Shown here: positions 6,530 through 15,300 of the stretch, piece by piece
How the letters are laid out: the number at the start of each line of letters is the position of its first letter
How positions within the stretch are numbered: position 1 is the first letter of the stretch
DNA from: JAHFOW01 sp964370795
GTDB lineage: Bacteria > Planctomycetota > Brocadiia > Brocadiales > Brocadiaceae
Reading direction: 5' to 3'
DNA: 20,396 nt
Assembly (NCBI GenBank): GCA_964370795.1
Contig: CAYJME010000040.1
Span: 1 to 20,396 of the forward strand
Translations under genes and position numbers: made by a program
The notes under the pieces: generated by a model
Databases searched by the model: none
The model's input: only the letters and a program-made list of their open reading frames with translations
Told to the model about the DNA's origin: nothing

Positions 6530-7810
6530 ATGAAAATACTCATTGTCGGAAGTGGTGGAAGAGAACATGCGCTTGCATGGAAGATTTCGCAATCACCGTT
6601 AGTAAAAAAAATATATTGTGCACCGGGAAACCCCGGAATTGCAGAGATTGCCGAGTGTATAGACATCGAGGCAGAAAATATTGAAGGACTGTACAGTTTT
6701 GCGCTCAAACAAAAAATAGACCTGACCGTTGTAGGGCCGGAAGATCCGCTCATGGCCGGGATTGTTGACCGGTTCAGAGACGGTCATTTACATATCTTCG
6801 GCCCTGCCAAACGCGCCTCAATTATCGAAGGAAGCAAGGTCTTCGCAAAGATGATTATGAGAAAACATGGCATCCCTACCGGCGATTTCAAGGTATTCGA
6901 TGACGTCAAACTGGCGCAAAATCATGTTGCAACGTGCAAGTTTCCTCTGGTGGTCAAAGCCGACGGACTTGCCAAAGGAAAAGGCGTTTTCGTATGCAAG
7001 ACGATAGAAGAAGCGCATAAGCACCTGGACGATATCATGGGTAATAAGATATTTGGACAAGCAGGGAATAAGGTCGTTATTGAGGAGTTTCTTGTCGGCG
7101 AGGAAGTTTCCATCCTTGCAATTACCGATGGAAATACCATCGTTCCGCTGTCATCGGTTCAGGATCATAAGGCGGTTTATGACGGCGATAAAGGACCGAA
7201 TACCGGTGGCATGGGCGCATATTCACCCGTACCGATGGTTACCAATGACCTCCAGGTTAATATAGAAGAAAACATCCTTGTCCCCATTATCCATGCCATG
7301 AAGAGGGAAGAGAGGCCTTACAAAGGCGTTATTTATGCGGGATTAATGATCACCAGCGCCGGCCCAAAGGTCCTCGAATTTAACGCCAGATTTGGCGATC
7401 CGGAGACGCAGGTACTCCTTCCAAGGATAAAGAGCGATCTGGTGCCCCTTCTTTTATCAACCGCACAGGATAATTTAGAAGATACAGAAATTGCATGGCA
7501 TGACAACACCTCCATTTGCGTGGTCATGGCCTCTAAGGACTATCCGGATAAATATATCAGGGGATTTCCCATATCAGGACTTGAAGCTGCCAGGAAATTA
7601 AAGAATATCCAGGTCTTCCATGCTGGGACTTCTCTGAAAAATGGAAGGATTGTAACCAATGGCGGACGCGTTTTAGGAGTTACTGCGGTGGGAAAAGATA
7701 TACAGGAGGCGCAAAAGAACGTGTACGAAGCCATCCAAAGAATATCCTTCGAAGGAGCGCATTATAGAAGGGATATTGGGGCAAAGGCCTTATCTCAAAA
7801 GGATCAGTAA
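6530..7810 (+). CDS. purD: Phosphoribosylamine-glycine ligase (GAR synthetase)
   Basis: PurD is the ATP-grasp enzyme of de novo purine synthesis that joins glycine to 5-phosphoribosylamine to give glycinamide ribonucleotide. The 426-residue length is normal. It shows the N-terminal MKILIVGSGGREHALAWKI, GPEDPLMAG (73-81), the ATP-grasp lid region VVKADGLAKGKGVFV, the GGMGAYSPVP signature, and the metal-site segment LEFNARFGDPETQVLLPRI. The ATG at 6530 is preceded only by a weak purine run (CAGGGTAATGG). It overlaps the end of nadC by 7 bp tail to tail. Other pur genes are not in the window, so purD is not in a purine operon here. Confidence 0.97.
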   Translation: MKILIVGSGGREHALAWKISQSPLVKKIYCAPGNPGIAEIAECIDIEAENIEGLYSFALKQKIDLTVVGPEDPLMAGIVDRFRDGHLHIFGPAKRASIIEGSKVFAKMIMRKHGIPTGDFKVFDDVKLAQNHVATCKFPLVVKADGLAKGKGVFVCKTIEEAHKHLDDIMGNKIFGQAGNKVVIEEFLVGEEVSILAITDGNTIVPLSSVQDHKAVYDGDKGPNTGGMGAYSPVPMVTNDLQVNIEENILVPIIHAMKREERPYKGVIYAGLMITSAGPKVLEFNARFGDPETQVLLPRIKSDLVPLLLSTAQDNLEDTEIAWHDNTSICVVMASKDYPDKYIRGFPISGLEAARKLKNIQVFHAGTSLKNGRIVTNGGRVLGVTAVGKDIQEAQKNVYEAIQRISFEGAHYRRDIGAKALSQKDQ

Positions 7811-8712
7811 CCGTATATTTCCAAAGAAATGTCCAGCGCCTTTGCAGAGTGTGTAATGGCGCCGGTAGAAATCCTATCCACGCCTGTTTGCGCCACGAGG
7901 TGAACATTTTCCCGGGTAATGTTACCCGACGCCTCGGTAAGTGGACGATGTGCGCCTTCGGCATAGTTCCAGTCTTTAACCAGGATAACAGCCTTTTTGA
8001 GCTGGTCTATATTCATATTGTCAAAAAGGATGATATCCACTCCCGCGCGCAGTGCGTCTTCAACCTCTCCGAATGTCCTTGTTTCTACCTCAATCACGAT
8101 ACCCTTTTTAACTTTTTGCCTTAAGCGTGATACCACGCATTCAATCGTGCTGGCATGAGGCGCATTGCCAGAAAGCAAATTACTTTTGTAAATATCCAGG
8201 TGATTATCTTTCACAAGCGCCTGGTCATAGAGTCCCATCCTGTGGTTTACCCCGCCGCCCGCCACCACTGCATACTTCTCTAAATATCGCCAGCCGGGGA
8301 TGGTCTTCCTTGTATCCATAATTGCCGTTTTACACGGTTTAATGCGCTCAATGAATTGCGCGGTCAGGGTTGCAATCCCTGATAGTCTCTGGAGAAAATT
8401 CAACGCTATCCGTTCGCCGGAAAGTAATATCCTCGCCTTTCCCTGTATAATGGCTACGGTGTCTCCTTTATTGACTGAGCCTCCTTCCTGAGCAATCTGT
8501 TTGAAGGAAACAGATTTGTCTAACTTTGAGAAGAAATACTCAACGACGGGTAATCCGGCAACGACCCCTCGTTCCTTTGCGATAAAGGAACCTTCCACCA
8601 TTAAGCCTTCGGGAATGAGGTTTTCTGTCGTAATATCCCCCGTAAAAATATCCTCCTGGATAGCCAGGTGAATAAGGGCATCTATCTTTTCCAGGTTAAA
8701 GTTGGGTTTCAT
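7804..8712 (-). CDS. nadC: Nicotinate-nucleotide pyrophosphorylase (quinolinate phosphoribosyltransferase)
   Basis: NadC converts quinolinate and PRPP to nicotinate mononucleotide plus CO2 and pyrophosphate, the last step unique to de novo NAD synthesis. The 302-residue protein has the family hallmarks: EDIFTGDITTE near the N-terminus (20-30), RIALNFLQRLSGIAT (101-115), DTRKTIPGWRYLEKYAV (133-149), GGGVNHRMGLYDQALVKDNH (152-171), IEVETRTFGE (207-216), LFDNM (229-233), and EASGNI (260-265). The start ATG has no clear Shine-Dalgarno sequence. nadA and nadB are not adjacent. A likely promoter lies about 60 bp upstream (8773-8800), and a separate transcription unit lies further up (8925-9054). 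Confidence 0.96.
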   Translation of the reverse strand: MKPNFNLEKIDALIHLAIQEDIFTGDITTENLIPEGLMVEGSFIAKERGVVAGLPVVEYFFSKLDKSVSFKQIAQEGGSVNKGDTVAIIQGKARILLSGERIALNFLQRLSGIATLTAQFIERIKPCKTAIMDTRKTIPGWRYLEKYAVVAGGGVNHRMGLYDQALVKDNHLDIYKSNLLSGNAPHASTIECVVSRLRQKVKKGIVIEVETRTFGEVEDALRAGVDIILFDNMNIDQLKKAVILVKDWNYAEGAHRPLTEASGNITRENVHLVAQTGVDRISTGAITHSAKALDISLEIYGY

Positions 8713-8772
8713 AATTATAAATTACCGAAGCAAACGCCTTCGAAATCCTTATTGATGGCATAATGTTATTAT

Positions 8773-8800
8773 TTTATAAAATTAGGGGTTCTGTTTGCAA
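8773..8800 (-). promoter_or_regulatory. Possible nadC promoter
   Basis: Read on the minus strand, TTGCAA (8795-8800) and TATAAA (8773-8778) are 16 bases apart. Transcription would begin near 8766 and give a leader of about 55 nt. That leader can fold into a small hairpin with CGAAG/CTTCG arms. Its presence suggests nadC does not depend on the promoter at 9027-9054. Confidence 0.4.
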
Positions 8801-8924
8801 AGGTGAAAAAGATTAAAATTATAAGTCCTTGACTGTGGGCTGGTTTCCCGTTTTACCTTGAAAATTCAGAGATTGTTGGGATTGTATCCGTTCTATTAGT
8901 TTCAATTAGTTCTGTCTATTTCGA

Positions 8925-9020
8925 TAAAAAAACTCCTATTGAAGACCAGCTTCAACAGGAGTTATCAGCTATTATTATAGCGGCTGGGTGAGATCCATCC
9001 CGTTAATATATTTTACCTTT
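8925..9020 (-). ncRNA. Candidate small RNA (about 95 nt) or upstream leader
   Basis: On the minus strand a good promoter (TTGACA at 9049-9054, TATAAA at 9027-9032) is followed, within about 95 nt, by three potential hairpins. The first is GGGATGGATCTCACCC (8986-9001), with a bulged A. The second is GCTAT-AATA-ATAGC (8968-8981). The third is a strong terminator stem (8931-8963). No ORF of meaningful length fits in it. No known RNA family is recognised. Alternatives are a regulated leader of nadC, whose start is about 310 bases downstream, or a remnant regulatory region. A nearer nadC promoter candidate favours an independent RNA. Confidence 0.45.
8926..8963 (-). terminator. Intrinsic terminator, minus strand
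   Basis: AACTCCTGTTGAAG (8963-8950, minus strand) pairs with CTTCAATAGGAGTT (8944-8931) with a single mismatch over 14 bp and a 5-base loop, and is directly followed by a T run (8930-8926). This is a textbook Rho-independent terminator for leftward transcription. No minus-strand gene lies upstream of it in this spacer. Confidence 0.75.
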
Positions 9021-9026
9021 CACACA

Positions 9027-9054
9027 TTTATAACAAATAGAAGATTTTTGTCAA
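9027..9054 (-). promoter_or_regulatory. Minus-strand sigma-70-type promoter
   Basis: A perfect -35 box TTGACA (9049-9054) and a near-consensus -10 box TATAAA (9027-9032) are 16 bases apart on the minus strand. The start site would be near 9020. The unit it drives ends at the terminator at 8926-8963. Confidence 0.55.
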
Positions 9055-9203
9055 ATAATTTAAGGATGGAACTTTTTTTAACAAATGTGAAAATAACAGA
9101 AAACATTCAGTTGTTTTATAGGGAACAAAATGTTGTAATAAAATGTTTAATATAAAATATGTAAATTTCTTAATTATAAAATTTTCACGCTGATTTTTTT
9201 CAA

Positions 9204-9745
9204 ATGTTATCAAAAAATATAATTGTACATAAATCGGCTTACAGAGTATCGGCATTGTGCTTACTCATACTTTTGTTGATATTTGGAGGAGTAGTATTTA
9301 CGCAAAAGCCGGAAGATGGAAAGGCAGAAAGAGATACACGTTTTTTGATAATACGCTCTGTCGGGCAGGCTATTCAGAATAACCGCGATTTGTGCGCCGT
9401 TCAAGCAAGTGTTCAGATTGCCGAATCGAACGCTTTTACCGCAAGTATTTGTCCCTATTCTGTTTTCAATCCGGTTGATATTTCTTTATATCCCCCAGGC
9501 ACGAAACACCACAAACATAAGGTTGTAAACCCTTCTTATATAGCTTTAGAACAAGAAGTTGATGTGTTGAACGAAAGAGCAGGTATGAGCCAATTCCCTG
9601 CCATAACAACGGATTGCAACTGTCTTACGAACATCTCCGATGCACAAACGAAATTAAACTTGTCGTTGTCACTTCCCGTATCACCGCATTACAAGCCAAA
9701 GCAAACCCTGCGCTGGCACATGATTATTTGAAAACATCCGGTTGA
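9204..9745 (+). pseudogene. Truncated, frameshifted copy of a TolC/CzcC outer-membrane efflux gene
   Basis: The first frame (from ATG 9204) gives a signal-peptide-like start and then text that aligns with the next gene: FGGVVFTQKPEDGKAE versus SGGIIFAQKPETEKEK, and GQAIQNNRDLCAVQASVQIA versus DQAINEALRNNLGLQAEQMN. Around 9640-9655 the similarity moves to another frame, where IKLVVVTSRITALQAKANPA and then LAHDYLKTSG match LKLEVATSCIDVLRARSNLA and then LALDNLRTFEE of the neighbour. A stop follows at 9743-9745. Only about the first 187 residues of a roughly 450-residue protein remain. The copy is diverged, so the duplication is not recent. The first frame alone would give a 175-residue product that could not form a TolC channel. 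Confidence 0.8.
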
Positions 9746-9767
9746 CTGGCAATACCCGTATTGCCAG
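9746..9767. repeat. Perfect 10-bp palindrome next to the pseudogene stop
   Basis: CTGGCAATAC (9746-9755) and GTATTGCCAG (9758-9767) pair fully around a 2-base centre. It begins on the base after the pseudogene stop codon. There is no T run. It may mark the breakpoint where the rest of the duplicated gene was lost, or be a regulator site for the operon that follows. Confidence 0.5.
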
Positions 9768-9831
9768 GATAAAGGCTGTTTATTGGAATTATTTCCGTAC
9801 TCATAATTCAACTTATAATCGGACATCAGCG

Positions 9832-11181
9832 ATGTTGATAATTAAAATATTAACCGTGTATAAAACTGTTCGCACAATATCTGGCATAATGCTGTATTCG
9901 CTTTTATTTACCGTGATTTCTGGCGGGATAATATTTGCGCAGAAACCTGAAACAGAAAAGGAGAAAGACATTGCGGGATACCTGCCAACACTCACCGTAG
10001 ATCAGGCAATCAATGAAGCGCTCCGGAATAACCTCGGCTTGCAGGCAGAGCAGATGAATATTCAGATCGCGGATTCGAGCGTAACAACCGCACGGCTTCG
10101 TCCTAACCCGACCTTGAGTCTGGGTGATAGCTATTTAGCATACTTTGGTGGATACAGTTTGGATAGGGGGGCGAATCCATCAGAGGTCGCCGCGCGCGTT
10201 GATGTGCCTGTTGAAAGATGCGGCAAGAGGAAGCTGCGTATCGAAACAGCGGAATATAATAAAAAAATCGTCAATGCACAACTCCTTGATTCAATCCGCA
10301 GACTAAAACTTGAAGTTGCAACTTCCTGTATTGACGTTCTGCGGGCAAGGTCAAATCTTGCGCTGGCGCTCGACAATCTGAGGACATTTGAGGAACTTGT
10401 ACGGATAAATGACGCACGGGTGAAAGCAGGCGCCATTAATCCACAGGATTTAACACGTTCGCAAGTGGCCATGCACCAATTTCAGGGTAATGTAAAACGT
10501 GCGGAGCTTGATTTAAGCAATGCAAAAATAAAATTACAAAGCCTCCTGGGTCGCAAAAAGATATCAGATGTCTTTGATATCCAGGGTGAGTTGAAGGTGG
10601 CGGTTAAAAAGCCTAATTTAGAATTTACCTCTTTACAAGAAACAGCTTTTTCTTCACGGCCTGATTTGAATGCATTAGAGCTCACCGAAGAACAATCACA
10701 ATCAGCGTTGAAGCTTCAGCAGGCAAATGCCAAGGTAGATTATTCTGTTGGCGTACAATACCAGAGGACATTTGCAAGTGACGATTTTAATTCCATGGGA
10801 TTGTCGCTCAGCGTTCCCCTTCCCGTATTTAGCAGAAACCAGGGAGAAATCGCCCATGTTTATGCAGAACGTGAGCGGCTTGCAAGGCAGAAAGAAGCTG
10901 TGAAAGCTCAGGTACTGAATGAGGTAAAAACCGCATTTAATGAATTCTCTACCGGCCTTGAGTTGGTGAGTAGCATAGAAAGGAATCTTTTGAAACCAGC
11001 AGAACAAGCGCGTGACACTGCTGCTTATATTTACCGTACGGGTGCATCATCTCTTATAGAATTTTTGGATGCGCAGAGGGCCTTTAATGAAACGATGCAA
11101 AGTTATTATGAAGCGCTGGCAACATATCAAAACGCTATCAATAATCTTAATGCCTCAGTAGGAAAGGAAGTAATAAAATGA
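9832..11181 (+). CDS. TolC/CzcC-family outer-membrane efflux channel protein
   Basis: This 449-residue protein is the outer-membrane component of a tripartite RND exporter, forming the exit duct through the periplasm and outer membrane. A signal segment (GIMLYSLLFTVISGGIIFAQ, residues 18-37) is followed by two helical TolC repeats. Seen are PTLTVDQAINEAL (52-64), PNPTLSLGDSYL (91-102), RSNLALALDNLRTFEELV (173-190), LSVPLPVFSRNQGEI (326-340), a phrase typical of CzcC/CusC proteins, and YRTGASSLIEFLDAQRAFNE (401-420). The frame is open from a TTG at 9742. ATG 9832 is preferred because its N-terminus lines up with the start of the degenerate copy upstream (ML..., then FxQKPE). No clear Shine-Dalgarno is seen. 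Its stop overlaps the next start by 4 bases (ATGA). Confidence 0.92.
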   Translation: MLIIKILTVYKTVRTISGIMLYSLLFTVISGGIIFAQKPETEKEKDIAGYLPTLTVDQAINEALRNNLGLQAEQMNIQIADSSVTTARLRPNPTLSLGDSYLAYFGGYSLDRGANPSEVAARVDVPVERCGKRKLRIETAEYNKKIVNAQLLDSIRRLKLEVATSCIDVLRARSNLALALDNLRTFEELVRINDARVKAGAINPQDLTRSQVAMHQFQGNVKRAELDLSNAKIKLQSLLGRKKISDVFDIQGELKVAVKKPNLEFTSLQETAFSSRPDLNALELTEEQSQSALKLQQANAKVDYSVGVQYQRTFASDDFNSMGLSLSVPLPVFSRNQGEIAHVYAERERLARQKEAVKAQVLNEVKTAFNEFSTGLELVSSIERNLLKPAEQARDTAAYIYRTGASSLIEFLDAQRAFNETMQSYYEALATYQNAINNLNASVGKEVIK

Positions 11182-12332
11182 AGATGAAAAATCATATCTG
11201 TTTTTTGTTTTTTGTTGGTTTTGTGTTTTTTGTGGTTGGATGTAAAGGTGGAACAAAGACATCTCAGAACAAAGAGGAGTCTAAAACAACGGGGTCCATA
11301 AGGGGTGGCCTGGTTAAGCTTGACGAGAGAATGTTGCAGAACATCAAAACAGAAGAGGTATCTGAAAAACCCATGCCCACCCTTTTAACTGTTACGGGGA
11401 AAGTGCAGTGTAACGAGGACAAAATGACACGCATTCTTGCTCCGGTAAGCGGACAAGTCTTAAATCTTACGGTAAAAATTGGCGACACGATAAAAAAAGG
11501 CGAGGTACTCTTTTTCATTAATAGTCGGGAAGTTGCGGCTGCCGTTTCTGATTACATGGGGAGCCAAAAGGACCTTGACATGGCGGAAAAAAACTACGCC
11601 ATGACAAAAGATTTGTTTGAGCATCTGGCAGCTTCACGCATATCGTTACAACAGGCAGAAAACGAACTTGCAAAGGCAAAAGTACAGGTGGCTCGCGCAA
11701 AAGAGTCGCTTCTTGTGCTTGGTGTAAATATGAATGAGAAGGAAAAAACCGATGGACTGAGCGCCCTCATTCCCATAAGGGCGCCTATGGACGGCACGGT
11801 AATCGAGAGACATCTAACAGAAGGGCAGTTCGTGCAACCGGATAATAATCCACTTATAACAATTGCAGACCTTACTACGTTATGGGTGTTAGCCGATGTT
11901 TATGAACGCGATTTGCATCTTGTCAAGATTGGCCAAAAAGCGGAAGTGATAACGGCGGCATATCCTGAGTTATGTTGTATAGCAAATGTTATCCGTATCG
12001 GCGATGTTGTTGATCCGATAACCCGTACAGTAAAAGTACGTTTTCTCGTGTCTGACCCAACACTCAGTTTAAAGCCGGAGATGTTTGCCTCGGTTTCTAT
12101 TGTCCTGGATGAATCGGCACGCGCGCTCACCGTGTCAGAAAAGGCCGTGTTCACAGAAGGCGGACAAAATTTCGTATATGTAAGCACAAACGATAAAGAA
12201 TTTTCCCGGAAACAGGTAGAAATTACGCCGGGCGAGTCAGGCCAATTAAGAATTTTAAGCGGGCTGAAACCCGGTGAAAAAGTAGTGAATGACGGAGTAT
12301 TATTATTGAGTCAGCAGGAAGATAGAATATAA
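11178..12332 (+). CDS. RND efflux periplasmic adaptor (CzcB/CusB-like), lipoprotein
   Basis: The 384-residue protein links the inner-membrane pump to the outer-membrane channel. Its signal peptide ends in a lipobox VVGC with Cys22, so it is probably a lipoprotein anchored in the inner membrane and facing the periplasm. The order is: first lipoyl half with APVSGQVLNLTVKIGDTIKK (88-107), a coiled-coil hairpin (about 120-180, AEKNYAMTKDLFEHLAASRI), second lipoyl half IPIRAPMDGTVIERH (198-212), and beta-barrel segments with TLWVLADVYERDLHLVKIG (234-252) and DPITRTVKVRF (279-289). There are no His- or Met-rich tails to point to a metal. It starts inside the stop of the channel gene, which implies translational coupling in one operon. 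Confidence 0.92.
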   Translation: MKMKNHICFLFFVGFVFFVVGCKGGTKTSQNKEESKTTGSIRGGLVKLDERMLQNIKTEEVSEKPMPTLLTVTGKVQCNEDKMTRILAPVSGQVLNLTVKIGDTIKKGEVLFFINSREVAAAVSDYMGSQKDLDMAEKNYAMTKDLFEHLAASRISLQQAENELAKAKVQVARAKESLLVLGVNMNEKEKTDGLSALIPIRAPMDGTVIERHLTEGQFVQPDNNPLITIADLTTLWVLADVYERDLHLVKIGQKAEVITAAYPELCCIANVIRIGDVVDPITRTVKVRFLVSDPTLSLKPEMFASVSIVLDESARALTVSEKAVFTEGGQNFVYVSTNDKEFSRKQVEITPGESGQLRILSGLKPGEKVVNDGVLLLSQQEDRI

Positions 12333-12361
12333 GCTCAAGTTTTTAAAGGATATTAATACAC

Positions 12362-15300
12362 ATGGTTAAGCGACTTACTTCTTTTGCTCTCCACCAGCCA
12401 CTTTTTTTGATTATGATTGTACTTATTTTTATTGCCGGTGGTATTGTTGCCTTCAAATCATTGCCCATAGAAGCATTTCCCGATGTTACCGATGTGCAGG
12501 CAACGGTGATTTCTCTTTTCCCCGGCCATGCCTCAGAAGAAGTGGAAAAACAGGTTACCATACCGCTGGAGATTGGACTCAGCGGCTTGCCTCACGCGGT
12601 GAGGATGTTTTCTCATACCCAATTTGGTCTCTCCTTCATTGTCGTTACATTTGATGACGCGGTAGATAATTATTTTGCGCGGCAGCAGGTATTGGAACGA
12701 TTACAGGGCATTGAATTGCCGCCGGGTGTTGACACCCAGCTTGCACCCCTTACAACGCCCATTGGCGAGTTGTACCGATATCAGCTCAAAGGTGAAAACA
12801 TGAGCCCCACCGACTTGCGAACTGTCCAGAACTGGGTTGTCGAGCGCTCATTGAAAATGATCCCCGGTGTGGCCGATGTCGTAAGCAGGGGTGGGTTTAT
12901 CAAGCAATACCAGGTAAATTTAGACATGTCAAAAGTAAAGGCCTATAATGTTTCTACGCAGCAAATATTTAATGCCCTCGGAAAAAGCAATGCAAACGCA
13001 GGTGGAAATTACATTGAACAGGGTGAGCAGCAGTACCTCGTAAGGGGCATTGGTCTTTTGCGAACGAGTGATGATATCGGCAATGTAATTGTAGCCGAAA
13101 GAAGTGGCACACCGCTTATGATTAAAGATATTGCCAATGTAAGCGTAAGCTCTATGCCGCGACAGGGGCTGGTGGGCAGGGATGATAATGACGAAGCCGT
13201 TACGGGGATAGTGCTCATGAGAAAGGGTGAAAATCCTTCTGATGTTTTATCTGCGGTTAAAGAACGAATTGATGTGCTCAATGCGTCTGTTCTCCCTAAA
13301 GGTGTTCAGATCATTCCGTACTATGACCGTTCCTGGTTAATCAACACAACACTCCATACCGTCTTTAAAAACCTGTTAGAAGGGGCAATTTTAGTTACCA
13401 TTGTGCTTTATCTGTTTCTTGGAAATTTGCGGTCTGCCGGTATCGTTGCGATTATAATCCCGCTCTCGCTCCTCGCAACGTTCATTGGTCTGAAATTCAA
13501 AGGTATACCGGCGAATCTTCTTTCGCTTGGCGCAATGGATTTTGGAATTATCGTAGATGGCGCTGTTATTATTGTAGAAAACGTCTTCAGAGAACTGTCC
13601 CAACATAAACACCAGATCCATGACCGTGATTCAACACGCGCCACCATCCTCGAAGCAACTTCACAGGTAGGACGGGCGACCCTTTTCTCAATGCTTATCA
13701 TCATTATTGCCCATATTCCTATTTTTACTTTGCAACGCCATGAGGGACGTATTTTTGCACCCATGGCTTATACGGTCACGTCTGCACTCGTTGGCTCACT
13801 TCTCTTTTCACTAACACTGGTGCCCTTGATGTGCTTTTTCTTTTTGCGAAAGGGATTACCTGAAAAGGAAAATATTATTGTAAGATTTTGCAAACGTGTC
13901 TATCGTCCGGCGCTCGAATGGTCGCTGAGTCATAAAAAGGCCGTGCTTATCCCCGCGGTAGCGGCGCTTGCCGTAAGTATATTTTTTGTTCTTCCGCGCC
14001 TTGGATCAGAGTTTTTGCCTGAATTAAACGAAGGCACGCTATGGGTCAATCTCACATTGCCGCCGGGCATGTCTGTAACCGAAACTGCCAGGACGTGCGC
14101 TCGTGTGCGAAAAACCATACGGCAATTTCCAGAGGTTTTAACCGTTATCTCACAGGCCGGAAGACCAGAAGATGGAACAGACCCCAAGACAATCAACATG
14201 ACAGAGTTTTTTGTGGGTTTAAAACCCGAAACTGAATGGACGCGCAAAATCACAAAAGAGCACCTCACCGAGGATATTGAACAATCGCTTACAGCCATTC
14301 CTGGTTTAAAACCGAGCTTTTCCCAGCCTATTCGCGACAATGTATTGGAAAGTATTTCCCAAATCGATGGTCAAATTGTTATAAAGGTATTTGGAGAAGA
14401 CACCACGGTATTGCGGCAGAAGGCCAGGGAAGTGCTTCGCATGATTTCAAAAGTAGATGGCGTTGCACGCGCCTTCATTGACCGCTTTGGCGAGGTTCCC
14501 CAATTACAAATTGAGATTGACCGGCAGTGCGCAGCCCGCTACGGTCTCAACGTAGCTGATATTCAGGATGTCATAGAAATAGCGCTTGGCGGTAAGACAG
14601 CAACAGAGATATGGGAGGGTGAGAAACGTTTTGATGTTGTTGTCCGTCTCCGTGAGGAAGAACGAAAAAGCGTTGCGAACATAAAAAACATCCTTGTTAA
14701 TACTCCCGGTGGTTCACGTATTCCTCTGGAACAGGTGGCAAATATATCGGTCAAGGGCGGGAGCATGAATATTAGCAGGGAGGCCGGAATGCGCGTTGCT
14801 TCCATTGGCATCTTTATCAGAGGTCGCGATATGGGAAGTGTTGTAAAAGACATGCAGCGCCTGGTAGATACCCGTATAACCATGCCTCCCGGTTATTTTC
14901 TCAAATGGAGCGGAGAGTTTGAAAATCAACAGCGTGCAATGGCGCGCCTGATGGTCATAGGTCCCGTAAGTATATTTCTCATATTTGTTCTATTGTTTAA
15001 CGCCTTCAAATCTATAAAGAACTCGTTGCTCATCTTGTCGAATGTGCCTTTTGCAATCATTGGCGGTATCGTAGCCTTGTATATTACCGGTATACACCTG
15101 AGTGTATCAGCCGCAATTGGTTTTATTGCACTCTTTGGACAGGCAGTGCTGAACGGTGTCGTAATGGTAAGCTACTTCAATCAACTCAGGGAATCGGGCG
15201 AAAGTACCTTCGACTCAGTTGTTAAAGGCGCCCTTGTGAGGTTACGTACAGTACTGATGACCGCATTATTAGCAATGCTCGGTTTACTTCCCATGGCGCT

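Noticed and set aside
9028..9255. 75-codon minus-strand frame across the start of the channel pseudogene
   Set aside because: It arises from an AT-rich spacer and overlaps the promoter of the candidate RNA.
9742..9831. TTG start for the TolC/CzcC-family gene
   Set aside because: It would translate through the palindrome at 9746-9767; the ATG at 9832 matches the start of the related copy upstream.
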